A stretch of DNA of 64,000 nucleotides from Gonatopus flavifemur (taxonomy: Eukaryota > Arthropoda > Insecta > Hymenoptera > Dryinidae): positions 26,350,001 to 26,414,000 of the forward strand of contig JAFFJZ010000003.1 of NCBI GenBank assembly GCA_018340375.1. Reading direction: 5' to 3'. Of the stretch, positions 1 to 10,552 are shown in pieces. The stretch's first letter is position 1; each line of letters starts with the position of its first letter. A program made the position numbers and the translations under genes. Below the pieces are notes generated by a model. It made no database searches and was not told the DNA's origin. It worked only from the letters and a program-made list of their open reading frames with translations.

Positions 1-299
1 GGAACTGGTCGCTTGGAAATTGTCATTCGGGGTTGTTTCGGGATCACTCATTACAGATCTTATGTTACAAATTGTAAATTAATGATAATAATAACATATT
101 TATTGCTTATAAAATGAATATATGATCACTCACAGCACGGGGATTGCCAAGTACCAAACACAAACAGCTATCCTATTCAGTCATTGAATATAAGAGCTCT
201 TATGTTTAAGGCCTGTTTAATGGAGTTATAAATTCTCATCAAGTTTTTACTAGAGTGGAGATTCAATGAAACTCCGATTCCAGAACCATTTTGTACTAG

Positions 300-1181
300 A
301 TCCAAATCTAAACCCGCAGTGGTGAGAATAGGTGTTATATAATGGTTACTTGAAGAATGTTAAATGAGACAGCCCAGTAAAAGGTGATAATGGTGTTGTA
401 ACTAATCGTGTTACAGATGCTGCATAGGGAAGTTGGGTCCAGCTGATATAACACTGTATTCAAAACAATTCTACAGCTAAATTGACTAGTAAGTCTGAGT
501 TGGGCCATGAGCCTTGTGGTTTCAATATGACACCTCGATTTTAGATAGGTTGCACCGAAATCGGGCACACTTGGGGTGCGCTGAAAGAATGAGGTAGCAT
601 CGGCAGACAATCGGTCTTCAGATATAAGCTGGGCTTTCAAGATATTTAAAATTCTCTTACAATTTTTTTTTCCAGTAACAGGCGTTGAAGTTTGCGTTTA
701 GCTCAGAATATAAATCAGTACCTATCGGCTCTCGGAATTGGTTGAGCCAATTATACTGGATATCCAAAGAGGAAATCCGTTGTAACTCAAACATTCTAAT
801 CAGGCAGACTTTCGGAAGTCTGTCTTAGCTCATCATCAGTATTTTGATTACCAATTCATGGGTTGAAAGAAAAACTTTATACTTCAATGTAATAATTCTA
901 ACTTCAACTCTTAGGGAACAGCTTGGAGTGTTTTCAGGTAACGACAGCACCCTTTCAAGGGGAGCTTAGGGGAGCTTAGGGTAGAGGAGCACAGATTCAA
1001 CCAAAGAATTGAACAATCTCAGCTTGAAGGACCAGCTATCAAATTCATTCCGAGCCAGGATAGACAGAGCTGTGCCACTAGCAATTTTAGCTTTAGATAT
1101 GGAAGCTTTGGTGGCCTGCAGCCCCAAAGATGGACTAGGGATCGGCACACTCAGATAAACATACTGGGGAACTACTTCCAA
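300..1181 (-). pseudogene. Decayed non-LTR retrotransposon (LINE) ORF2 C-terminal region
   Basis: Read on the minus strand, 1181-966 encodes a stretch typical of the region after a LINE reverse-transcriptase core: a PQYVYLSVPI motif (family form close to YLGVPI), then KLRLFNSLVESVLLY. After a frame change, 960-660 continues with LPENTPSCSLRVEV, one in-frame stop, then DRLPKVCLIRMFELQR, as in the segment after the RT thumb. From 640 to 335 a third open stretch has TRLMAQLRLTSQF followed by CSICN, resembling the C-terminal Cys-containing domain of jockey/R1/I-type ORF2 proteins. Several frame changes and at least one stop make it non-functional. No 5' part (endonuclease or RT catalytic core) is visible upstream. 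The clade cannot be assigned by eye. Confidence 0.7.
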
Positions 1182-1677
1182 GGGAGTTACAAATTATGAA
1201 TTAGAAATACTGGATCTGATATGTGGGAAAAGAATTGGAAAATCAATTGAAGTAGCTCAAGATTTGACATTTGGAATCCGCTATTTGTAACGTAAGGTTT
1301 GTGATGATTGCCCCCGAAAGAACCCAGAATAACAAGTGATTTCGCATTGTAAATTCAGGTGTTTTATTCCGATCACTTAAAGTCTTCGAATCGTGTAGCC
1401 CTTTTTTTCAATAACAGAGTATAAATATATGCATAAGATGGATGAAATATTTCGAAGAACCATCATGATGAATGTTAATCGAAGAAAGGATTTACCGAAA
1501 TCTTTAGATTATTCGATTAACCGAACATGAAGAAAAGGGGAAAGTTGTAGCCAACATCCAAACCATTACGATACCCTCGAAAATTTGGCCACGTTAATAT
1601 TTCGATTGGTTCAAAACCACCGTTGTATCTCTATAGAAAATGGAATTTTTCAACAAATTCGTTTTCTCCGAGTATAT
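1182..1677. other. Unannotated spacer before the duplicated segment
   Basis: AT-rich sequence between the LINE remnant and the left edge of duplicated segment A. I see no coding signal, tandem repeat or terminal inverted repeat here. Short open frames at 1594-1896 cross the duplication boundary and have no recognisable similarity. Confidence 0.4.
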
Positions 1678-2827
1678 AACTAACAGATTCGATTGAAGTG
1701 GGAAGTAATGTATTTGACTTTCAATGACATTTATTCCAAAAATAGATTCTACTTTGAACGTCACGTTTTTCCGTGCCGATTCCCCCAGCTTCAAAAGGAA
1801 CAGATAAAAAACAATAGAGAATCGGCATATAAAACTGAGCTTAACGTTGAGGCGAATGGTATTGATGTGAAACTTCCAGCGTGATTCCTCAATCAATTTT
1901 CACATTACTATGGCAATTTTTCACCGTATGCTGTCAGGGATTCTCTTAGCGCTTGGTGAGAAAATTTTTATGTACACAAGATAATTCCCTGTAGATGAAC
2001 GATATGAGAATGCGTAGCAGGGGATAGAATAAGAGTAACAATCGAAGCTTTCCAAAATTGGCTCCATGAAGATCCAAACTACGCATTCGGTATATCCATG
2101 ATGGATTTACCGAAATTTACATCAATTCGATTAATTTTGATTCCTATTTCAAATTGGGGGAGAAAATTCTCCATTGAATTCAATTGAAATATCTTCACTG
2201 TCTTGTATTGATATGAAATTCATCAACGACCAGCAGATCAGTCTTCCAATTCCAATTTCACTTCCAAAGGGAAAAAATTTCAGAATTGAATATAATTCAT
2301 ATATATTCCAATATAGTTCATATACAATTAAATGATAATTTTTCACGATCTTGAAGCCTTCTTCATTCGGGTTATGTTCGATTGTGTGTAGAAATTCAGA
2401 AACATCAACTTTTGATGCACAATTCTCGTTTGCAAATATGCGGATGCATTCAAAATGACCAAATTTTTCCTTTTTTTTCGAAACTTTGGATACGTTCAAA
2501 ATGCGTCTAATGAGCAGTGTAGTATTTAATCTATAATAATGGTAACAGTTACACGTAGTAAAATTCATGTATTCATACAAAGGAGCGAAGTACACTGCAT
2601 TGAATTACAAATATCTGTACCTCTTTCGTATGAAATATCTCAGAATATAATGCCTGCAAGCTTGAACCGTTATTTCAGAATCTTCCAGGGTGTATACAGT
2701 GAGAATTGTGTCACGTTCGAGCCTCGAACTCATCATTAATATCTCTCATCACCAATATCCCAGCGAGTTTTGAAGTCTCTGTTGCACTTTTCTATACGCA
2801 GATGAAAAACTCCCCTTTTCGTTCCAC

Positions 2828-3469
2828 CCCAATAAACACACACACGTTATTTCAACGTTGAAAGAACGTTAGGCTGTCAAACGGACGTCAGTCGTTGATT
2901 TCATAACGTTGATTTTTGAATTTTTAAATTTAATAGGGAAATAGACGACCAGGAATTACGTTTTGATGACGTGTAATTTAAACTAATATTCAAAAATAAC
3001 CATCAAACGACGTCCTCAAAAAACGTGTTTTGAACGGGTTTGAATCACGCGTTTAAAATGTGTTTATAACACCTTGTGTTTGAACTTCAATTGCAGATAT
3101 TCTGTTGAAAATGTCGAACGAAACCGAACAATGGTCAAAATTTCAACGAAGAGGAAGATAGTAAATATTGTGGCATACTTTCCAAATTCTGCGATACTCA
3201 GAAGAACTATTGTTCTCGATATTGAATGAAGAGTTGTCAAAATAATTTGTTGGATTCAATTCACGTTTCAAAACCATCATTAGGATACGTCAATATTTGA
3301 CGTCTTTCGAACGATGTGCAAACCGTTGATATGACGTTGTTTTATGGTTGAAAAACACGTGATCTGCCGCGACATTTTTACGTTGAATCAAGGCAAGAAT
3401 GTTACTAATTCACAACGTGTGGTTATTGACTATTTGTGACGTTTTTAAAACGTGCGTGTGTTTACTTGG
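2828..3469. mobile_element. Non-autonomous inverted-repeat element, copy A only
   Basis: A 642-bp insertion absent from copy B, where the sequence reads straight through GTTCCACGTTCAGATG at about 17333. The ends form an inverted repeat of about 21 bp: CCCAATAAACACACACACG at the left, and the reverse complement of the right end begins CCAAGTAAACACACGCACG. It is flanked by a possible 2-bp AC duplication (2826-2827 and 3470-3471). The interior is rich in AACGTT and GACGT palindromic words and has no coding capacity. The superfamily is uncertain because a 2-bp AC target is unusual. Confidence 0.8.
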
Positions 3470-4081
3470 ACGTTCAGATGAATGGAATCAAGTGTCATAA
3501 AGTGAAGAAACACATAAATAATTTGTGTTGAAAAAATTTTCGCTCAAGTTGAAATACAGGGAGGAGTCTATTTTACATCGATTTAGCATGAATGTTTTTG
3601 TAGTGGTAATTATTTTAGCGATTTTTCAATATGTTGATTACGCGTATAAATGAAATGAAATAATTTTAGTGCATGAATTTTTTTACTCTCTCAAGTTCCT
3701 AAAGCATGAAAGTTCTTGATAAAGTGTTTCTATTTCCGGATTCATTCAAGGTCGATATATGATAAATTTTGCCACGTGGATGGTGGCAATTTTCCACATT
3801 GAAAGAATCTCAAGAAGTCTCATGTAATACCAGCAGATATATTTTAGGAGCCTGATACAATTTCCATTCTTAAAAGATATCTTCAAGAATGTTCTGAGAA
3901 ATATTTTTCACATTTCTAAAAGATTTCACAAAAAGTGCTATTGTGGGTCGTGTTGAGGAATGATATATATCACATTTTTATGGAAGTGAATGTACAGTGA
4001 TCGACTCCACAGTCAAGTTTACATGCGAACAAATCTCAAGGAATTGACGATGTTGATGAATTTTGCGTCAGAACAAATTTA

Positions 4082-4800
4082 TTGAATATCTTAAGGGGTG
4101 ATACGATTGTGTATGGTCAAAGCCCAGGGTCACTTTTTCTAATTTATTGTGGACAGACGAAACACTTTATTCAGTTTTCGTGTTTTGTCCTCGATCATGA
4201 ATCTTTTAAAGTACAGATGAATATTGCGTCCTCGTTTAGAATGAAGCTTCATGACCGTCTCGAGGGACCGAAAAGTTTCTCTCCTCCAAATTGACAATTT
4301 TTCATCCCAAAATGTCCCTCCGAACTGGGGGGAGAATTTTAGTTCCGTGTCTGTTTGTCCATCTGAGTGGATGGATGTGTGTAGGCATGTAAAGAAAAAG
4401 GCGAATGCGGATATCTTCCGTTCCCATTATTCGATCATCATGAGATGTTTACTACAGTTATATGCAGTGTCAATGGTGGCACCATATGAGTTTCAACCTG
4501 ATTCCTCCAGACGAACAGGAGAGCGAATAAAACATGTTATCGTGAATTGTGATTTTGCGAACGCCCATATCTCTTCTCCCTATCATCCGATCACAATGGA
4601 ACTTATACCATATATCCTGGCCATGATCCGATAGCGGTCCCATATCAGTCTCATCCCAATTGGTTGAAAGATGTGAAAATAAGGTCCTCAGCAATTTGCA
4701 ATGTTCGACAACATTTTCACAGCGTCCCTTCCCTGTGTTGGTATCATCCGAATGCCATGAATCTGAAATTAATCCGAATGCAAACAATCCTGAAGCATAG
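4082..4800 (+). repeat. Dispersed repeat with about 150-bp internal units (also 17948-18800 and 27718-28660)
   Basis: Non-coding repeat family in which a block recurs with the form TATCCGATCA, CATGAAAC, a central CCATATGAGTTTCA and then CAATTGGTTGAAA, at intervals of about 145-160 bp. Here two units start near 4425 and 4580. The copy B counterpart lies at about 17948-18800, and a third, diverged copy lies at 27718-28660. Translated open stretches (for example 4251-4634) are best seen as fortuitous, because the same bases recur in shifted frames and contain stops in the sister copies. No known family is recognised. Confidence 0.6.
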
Positions 4801-5011
4801 TAGACTCGGAGTTCGAAATTCTCAGTGGCGATAGTTCTGGAACACAAAGTCACATTACTAGTTGTCTGCACGCAGAGAAAAGTCACGTGAAAAATTACCA
4901 AACTTCACAGGAAAGTAGGGACAAAATCACATTGAGGGGTTATGTATTATATTTCAATTACAACACTTTCTAATGGAGAGTGGCAGAATTCTGTTATTTA
5001 TTCATGGGAAG

Positions 5012-5746
5012 TAGGGGTGTGCGGGTAGCACTTTTTATCGGGTCGGGTCGGGTTCGGGTATTTGTATTTATTTTCGGGTCGGGTTGGGTCGGGTACCCGA
5101 TTAAATCGGGTTTTCCAAGTCGGGTACCCGAATATAATAAAATCGCTTGAATTTAATATTTTCAACTTCTATTCGAAGTTGCCATTGCCGTTGATATTTT
5201 AAGGACAAATTGTCTTGAGCGATTGTAGGAATAAGGGGATTTCATATGAATTCAATTCTCATATGAAGAATGCCATATTCACTACAAGTCTATTAGGGTT
5301 GTTACTCCATGTAATTGATTATGCAGCGCATTAAGAAATCTCCAAATTGCTTCATGGAATGTTTATATTTATTTTTTAATTCAATTAAAAAATATAATCA
5401 CATTTATATCTCATAAATAATATATTATCTATTTTCTTATTTAGTAACCACAATATAGAATCTTGAATATCAATGAAAATAAATATTCTTCTTATAAATA
5501 TCATTCTTTTTTCATATTTTTAAATTTGAATGGAGGGAGCACAACTCTTCCACATGTTTTGTCAGCAATCTTGATCGAGTTGCTGTCACAATATTTCCTG
5601 CTGAGGAAAACGTTTGCTATATTTGAATTACCCGAATGTAATCGGGTACCCGAAAAACTCGGGTAATTGAAAAACCCGACCCGACGGGTACCCGACCCGA
5701 CCCGACCCGATAAAAACCCGATGACTCGGGTACCCGCACACCCCTA
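5012..5746. mobile_element. hAT-like non-autonomous element with CGGGT subterminal repeats
   Basis: A 735-bp insertion in copy A. Its ends are TAGGGGTGTGCGGGTA and, inverted, TACCCGCACACCCCTA. It is flanked by a perfect 8-bp direct repeat ATGGGAAG (5004-5011 and 5747-5754), the duplication size typical of hAT transposases. Copy B has the uninterrupted site near 19000. Both subterminal regions carry dense CGGGT/ACCCG words (5037-5130 and 5625-5745), which in hAT elements are candidate transposase-binding repeats. The AT-rich core has no transposase frame, so it must rely on a partner element. Confidence 0.9.
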
Positions 5747-5967
5747 ATGGGAAGTAAAGCAATTCTGACGAAAAAACATGATACATAACCCGAAAATTTG
5801 ATTTTGTCCCTACTTTACTACAAAGTGTAGTACTATTTCACGTCACTTTTCTCTGCACGTGCAAATCGGAAAAGAAAAAGAAATATAACCAAATTCGTTC
5901 CAGGACTATTCGCATTCAGGATTTTCACCTTCGGATCTACTGTGTTTTTGGATTGTTTGTATTCAGG

Positions 5968-6129
5968 AGTGATGCCAGGAAAGACGGGGCGGACCGAAAA
6001 ATCAGCCTCTCCACTGTTAACACTGTGAAAGCTTCGCATATGTGTGAGTCACACGTATACGGAAGTTTGATTGTGTGAACAGTAGAGGGACTGATGCTTC
6101 GGTCCGCACCGTCTTTCCTGGCATCACTG
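5968..6129. mobile_element. Foldback MITE with imperfect 9-bp target duplication (Mutator-like?)
   Basis: A 162-bp near-palindromic insertion in copy A. Arms of about 50 bp begin AGTGATGCCAGGAAAGACGG at the left and the reverse complement of the same at the right. It is flanked by GTATTCAGG (5959-5967) and GTATCCAGG (6130-6138), an imperfect 9-bp duplication. The empty site GTATTCAGG is present in copy B at 20787-20795. A 9-bp duplication with long inverted arms suggests Mutator-like mobilisation. This is inference, because no transposase is present. Confidence 0.8.
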
Positions 6130-6576
6130 GTATCCAGGTTTGTGAATGACAAAGTGAAAAGCGAGAGAGCTTTGTGTTTCCTAAAACGAAGTGGTGGTGC
6201 GATAGCTATTTGAATGGAAAACAGTTTGTGCCCTCACAGAACTGCTCAGTCTCACAATTTTCGACTATGCGACTTGGAATTCCGACTTTAGCTGCAAAGT
6301 AACATTCCCTAGGGAATGCCCGTAGAACTGCATGAAATATTGAAATATTTGAAAAAAAATTTGGCGTCACTTCAAAGACGAAGACATAGGTGTTGAAAAA
6401 AAGTCCGACAATCGAGTATAACATTGGTAAATTTCTATGAATCAAAAAATTCTACTGGCATCCCCATTGGAAAACGTGATTTTCCGACTACGGTTGAAAT
6501 TTCAAGTGGATTCATCAGAAACTGCAGGGATTAGCGGTTACAGCTGGTAAATGACAACTGTTTCCCATTCCCACAG

Positions 6577-9483
6577 TTGCTACAGTGGAAGCCAAGCCAT
6601 GGGAGAAAATTATGAGCATCGAAGTTGCTGGTGATGTCCGGGGCAGTCACGTTGGGCATATTGAGAATGGTGAACACGGTAAGCCACGTCAGGATTCCAT
6701 GATAAATATTTCAGTTTTGTAATACTACCGTAGCCATTGTTGTCTCTTGGCAGGGGGTGTTACTTCTGGAGATGCAGGAAGTTATGCCGATCAACATCCT
6801 GCGGGATCGAAGTTCCACGAGATCGCAGGTGGAAGTGGTAAGTACACAGGTACATGAATTTCAGGACTGAATGGAATTTTTATGTTATTAATATTGTCAG
6901 ATTAGTATTACTACGTGATCGTGATTTGCAAGATGGTTTGGTAAAATAATCAAAGAACCCAGTCATTCTCAGAATTTGATTTCGAATTCATAGTTAGTTG
7001 CAAATAGCGCCCCTGTGGCAAAAAGGGGAATGTATGACAAAAGGTAGAAATATTTCAAGATATCTCATGTGAGAATCAAATTCGACAATCCTCGATTTGA
7101 GCGCGATTATCTGCAGCAGGAGCTTATACATCTGTAAATAGAGCGAGTTCATTCGCGTCAGCTGAAGCCACTGGATGTTCCGATGATTGGTCCGAATCTG
7201 TATATACAGATTCAACTGCAAGCAGTGGATCTTACGGTGGTCAGGTCTCATACGGACATCAAACTGGCGGAGGTTCACCCGGATCCATTGGAATCTATGG
7301 ACCTCATAACGGCGGAGCCTTCCATGGACATGAAAGTGACGGGAGTTTATCCGGCTCAACTGCAGCCAGTGGATCTGGTGTCGCTGGGATCGGACTTTTA
7401 TATCCAGGATCACCTGCAACCAGGGGATCCTATGGTGGTGGGTCCGGGTCTGTATATACGAAGTCAACTGCAAGCAGTGATTCTTACGGTGGTCAGGTCT
7501 CATACGGACATCAAACTGGCGGAGGTTCATCCGGATTCATTCCAACCAATGGACCTCATAACGGTGGAGCCTTCCATGGACATGAAACTGGCGGGAGTTT
7601 ATCCGGCTCAACTGCAGCCAGTGGACCTGGTGTCGCTGGGATCGGACTTTCATATCCAGGATCACCTGCAACCGGGGGATCCTATGGTGGTGGGTCCGGG
7701 TCTGTATATACAGATTCAACTGCAAGCAGTGGATCTTACGGTGGTCAGGTCTCATACGGACATCAACCTGGCGGAGGTTCACCTGGATCTATTGGAATCT
7801 ATGGACTTCATAACGGTGGGGTCTTCCATAAACATCAAACTGGCGGGAGTTCATCCATCTCAACTGCAGCCAGTGGATCTGGTGGTCCTGGGATCGGACC
7901 TTCATATCCAGTATTACATGTAACCGACGGTGATGGGTTCGGATCTTCACATCAAACTGTTGTGAGTTCATTCGGATCAACTGGAGCCAGTGGATCATCT
8001 GGAGGTGGGTTCCGAAACGATGCGGTGGCTGTGGATGGAATAGGTTCATCTGCGGCAGCTGGAGCGGGTGGATCCGTCCATAGAGGGCTCTCATCACACG
8101 CGGCGGCTGCATCACCTGCAACCGGGGGATCCTATGGTGGTGGGTCCGGGTCTGTATATACAAAGTCAACTGCAAGCAGTGGATCTTACGGTGGTCAGGT
8201 CTCATACGGACATCAAACTGGCGGAGGTTCATCCGGATCTATTGAAACCTATGCATCTCATAACGGTGGGGTCTCCCACGGACATGGAACTGGCGGGAGT
8301 TTATCCGGCTCAACTGCAGCCAGTGGATCTGGTGTCGCTGGGATCGGACTTTTATATCCAGGATCACCTGCAACCGGGGGATCCTATGGTGGTGGGTCCG
8401 GGTCTGTATATACAGAGTCAATTCCAAGCAGTGTTTCTTACGGTGGTCAGGTCTCATACGGACATCGAATTGGCGGAGGTTCACCCAGATCCATTGGAAT
8501 CTATGGACCTCATAACGATGGAGCCTTCCATGGACATCAAACTGGTGGGAGTTTATCCGGCTCAACTGCAGCCAGTGGATCTGGTGTTGCTGGGATCGGA
8601 CTTTTATATCCAGGATCACCTGCAACCGGGGGATCCTATGGTGGTGGGTCCGGGTCTGTATATACAGATTCAACTGCAAGCAGTGTTTCTTACGGTGGTC
8701 AGGTCTCACACGGACATCAAACTGGCGGAGGTTCATCCGGATCTATTGAAACCTATGCATCTCATAACGGTGGGGTCTCCCACGGACATGGAACTGGCGG
8801 GAGTTTATCCGGCTCAACTGCAGCCAGTGGATCTGGTGTCGCTGGGATCGGACTTTTATATCCAGGATCACCTGCAACCGGGGGATCCTATGGTGGTGGG
8901 TCCGGGTCTGTATATACAGAGTCAATTCCAAGCAGTGTTTCTTACGGTGGTCAGGTCTCATACGGACATCGAATTCGCGGAGATTCACCCAGATCCATTG
9001 GAATCTATGGACCTCATAACGATGGAGCCTTCCATGGACATGGAACTGGCGGGAGTTTATCCGGCTCAACTGCAGCCAGTGGATCTGGTGTCGCTGGGAT
9101 CGGACTTTTATATCCAGGATCACCTGCAACCGGGGGATCCTATGGTGGTGGGTCCGAACATGTACATCAAACTGTTGTGAGTTCATTCGGATCAACTGGA
9201 GCCAGTGGATCATCTGGAGGTGGGTTCCGAAACGATGCGGTGGCTGTGGATCGAATAGGTTCATCTGCGGCAGCTGGAGCGGGTGGATCCGTCCATAGAG
9301 GGCTCTCATCAAACGCGGCGGCTGCATCAGCTCTTATCAGTTCTCCACTCCCCGGACTACACTTCGGAAAGAGTTCTTCGATTACAGTTGAAGGTCCCAG
9401 TATGATTTTTTGAACTTGAAATAATTCTACATCTTCACTTGAATTCTTTTCCAGAGTCCTTCATTCCTCGTACGAACAATTGA
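6577..9483 (+). CDS. Gly/Ser/His-rich repetitive protein gene (copy A, spliced, 5' end not found)
   Basis: Four visible exons: 6577-6678, 6754-6837, 7120-9399 and 9455-9483 (stop TGA 9481-9483). Introns are 75, 282 and 55 bp, all GT-AG and all phase 1, so the two small exons are symmetric. The visible part encodes about 831 residues. The N-terminal exons give short Gly/His segments such as GSHVGHIENGEHG and SKFHEIAGGSG. The 2280-bp exon encodes units of 84 residues with recurring SYGGQVSYGHQTGG, SLSGSTAASGSGVAGIG and SPATGGSYGGGSGS. Gly and Ser dominate, with His, Tyr, Ala and Thr, and almost no Cys. Splicing of the last intron uses donor GTATGA at 9400 and a pyrimidine-rich acceptor ending CCAG at 9454. 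If it is retained, the frame ends at TGA 9411-9413. Copy B conserves exon sizes and frame. The composition resembles silk, cuticle or eggshell proteins, but I recognise no family. The initiator exon and signal peptide are not visible. Confidence 0.8.
7177..9156 (+). repeat. 252-bp (84-codon) coding tandem repeat with two-unit higher-order structure
   Basis: Taking CCTATGGTGG as phase, units begin at 7177 (diverged), 7429, 7681, 7933 (partial), then 8131, 8383, 8635, 8887 and 9139 (partial). The spacing is exactly 252 bp within each block, so the frame is kept. In the second block, units at 8131 and 8635 are nearly identical to each other (shared ETYASHNGGVSHGH), as are those at 8383 and 8887 (shared IGIYGPHNDGAFHGH). 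Neighbouring units differ more. This is a 504-bp higher-order repeat, indicating recent duplication or unequal exchange of a two-unit block. Confidence 0.93.
7950..8113 (+). repeat. Duplicated 164-bp coding module inside the large exon (first copy; second at 9165-9328)
   Basis: The sequence from CATCAAACTGTTGTGAG to GCGGCGGCTGCATCA occurs twice, at 7950-8113 and 9165-9328, offset by exactly 1215 bp (405 codons) and with only about two base differences. It encodes VVSSFGSTGASGSSGGGF followed by an Ala/Gly-rich stretch with SVHRGLSS. The second copy leads into the unique C-terminal tail, so the first looks like a former C-terminal module that became internal when a block of 1215 bp was duplicated. 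Confidence 0.9.
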
Positions 9484-9575
9484 GTGTAATACCTCCCATT
9501 TCATATTGTCTAAGACTACCATACACAAATTATGTAGAGTTTTCCTTCAATTCAATGGACGATGCTGTCGATTGA

Positions 9576-10089
9576 TTCTGCGGGAATTGTTTCCCCATTA
9601 GTAATAAGGAATGTTTACTCATTATGATGAACTGTGTTTTTTCCTGGGCGTTGAATCCTCCCATAACCAAAGTAAAACTCTACCAAATTATATTTCAGAA
9701 ACTCCAATCTATGGGAAAGTTCTGCTACCACCATTTCTTGGGGGGGGGGGGGGATCTCTCGGGTCTTCTCCACAGTGTATCTCGTTTGTCAATAACTTGA
9801 AAGAACATTTAAAGATAACTATTGATTCCATTCACACATACACTATGTGTATGATGGATGTAAGTATAGCTGAAACAGTTTGATTCTTCGATCGAAAACC
9901 AATCGAAAAACGAATCACAAAATTGTTCCTCGAAAAGTGGTAGCAATAAAATTCCACCACAGTAAGGAACTTTCTCTCATGATTTGGTGGAGATTTCTCT
10001 CGCTTCCTTTGAGAATTCAACACTCAGAGAGCTCTCAAAATGGAAGCACAACCTCTCATTTTGAATGAAAAAACAATTCCCTCACGATC
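9576..10089. repeat. Old inverted-repeat element shared by both segment copies, with poly-G tract
   Basis: The left end GGGAATTGTTTCCCCAT near 9580 is repeated inverted near 10070-10090 (AACAATTCCCTC), bracketing about 510 bp. Copy B has the same structure at about 27168-27670, so this insertion predates the segmental duplication. The interior contains a run of 14 G at 9740-9753 (15 G at 27328-27342 in copy B). Part of it (TTCCTGGGCGTTGAATCC to CCACCATTTCTTGGGG) resembles the MITE at 11491-11757. No coding capacity. Confidence 0.5.
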
Positions 10090-10552
10090 AGGGGATGGAA
10101 TCTACCACTGAAGCGAAGAAAAATCTTGACATATTTTTTACAGTTCAGAAGCAGTCGAGTGTTGGGTTTTTTCAATGAGTCCAACAATTCAGTGTACAGT
10201 ATTTGATCCTTCATACACATTCAACGTTGTGCCTTCGTATTATTGATGATGGAATAGTTTATCAAACATTTCTCAATAAATTGTTCTTGCAGGTGCACAT
10301 GGGGGACACTTTGCAGCTTCAAAATCAAAATCAGTAGGCATTTCTGCTGGAGGAATCCTTTAACCGTCTTCAATAACGTTGATGGATGTTCATATTTCCT
10401 CTCTGATATTCCAAATGTATTGGTTTGAATATTGAATAAAAATTTGGTCATACTATAGTTTTGGTTTCAATCATCCATCGAAATATCCATCATATGCATT
10501 TCAATTATTGGAATTCGCAAAAATTGCAAATATTTGAACACGATGTTCAGTA

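Noticed and set aside
4251..4634. Open frame of 127 codons in the dispersed repeat
   Set aside because: The sister copy at 18117 is shortened by a stop and the third copy is unrelated in frame. The underlying DNA repeats at about 150 bp, so the frame is fortuitous.
6490..6576. Candidate micro-exon between CTGCAG and GTAAAT (GGATTAGCGGTTACAGCTG) upstream of the first supported exon
   Set aside because: Its 19-bp length does not fit the phase-1 requirement of the next exon, and the copy B equivalent lacks the donor GT.
8068..9180. Long second plus-strand open frame (about 370 codons) overlapping the repetitive exon
   Set aside because: It is the +1 shift of the Gly/Ser frame through the same 252-bp units. 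Stop-free status simply repeats each unit, and the in-frame exons upstream join the other frame.
7537..9327. Series of minus-strand His/Arg-rich open frames
   Set aside because: They are antisense shadows of the 84-codon units, with no independent start context or splice structure.
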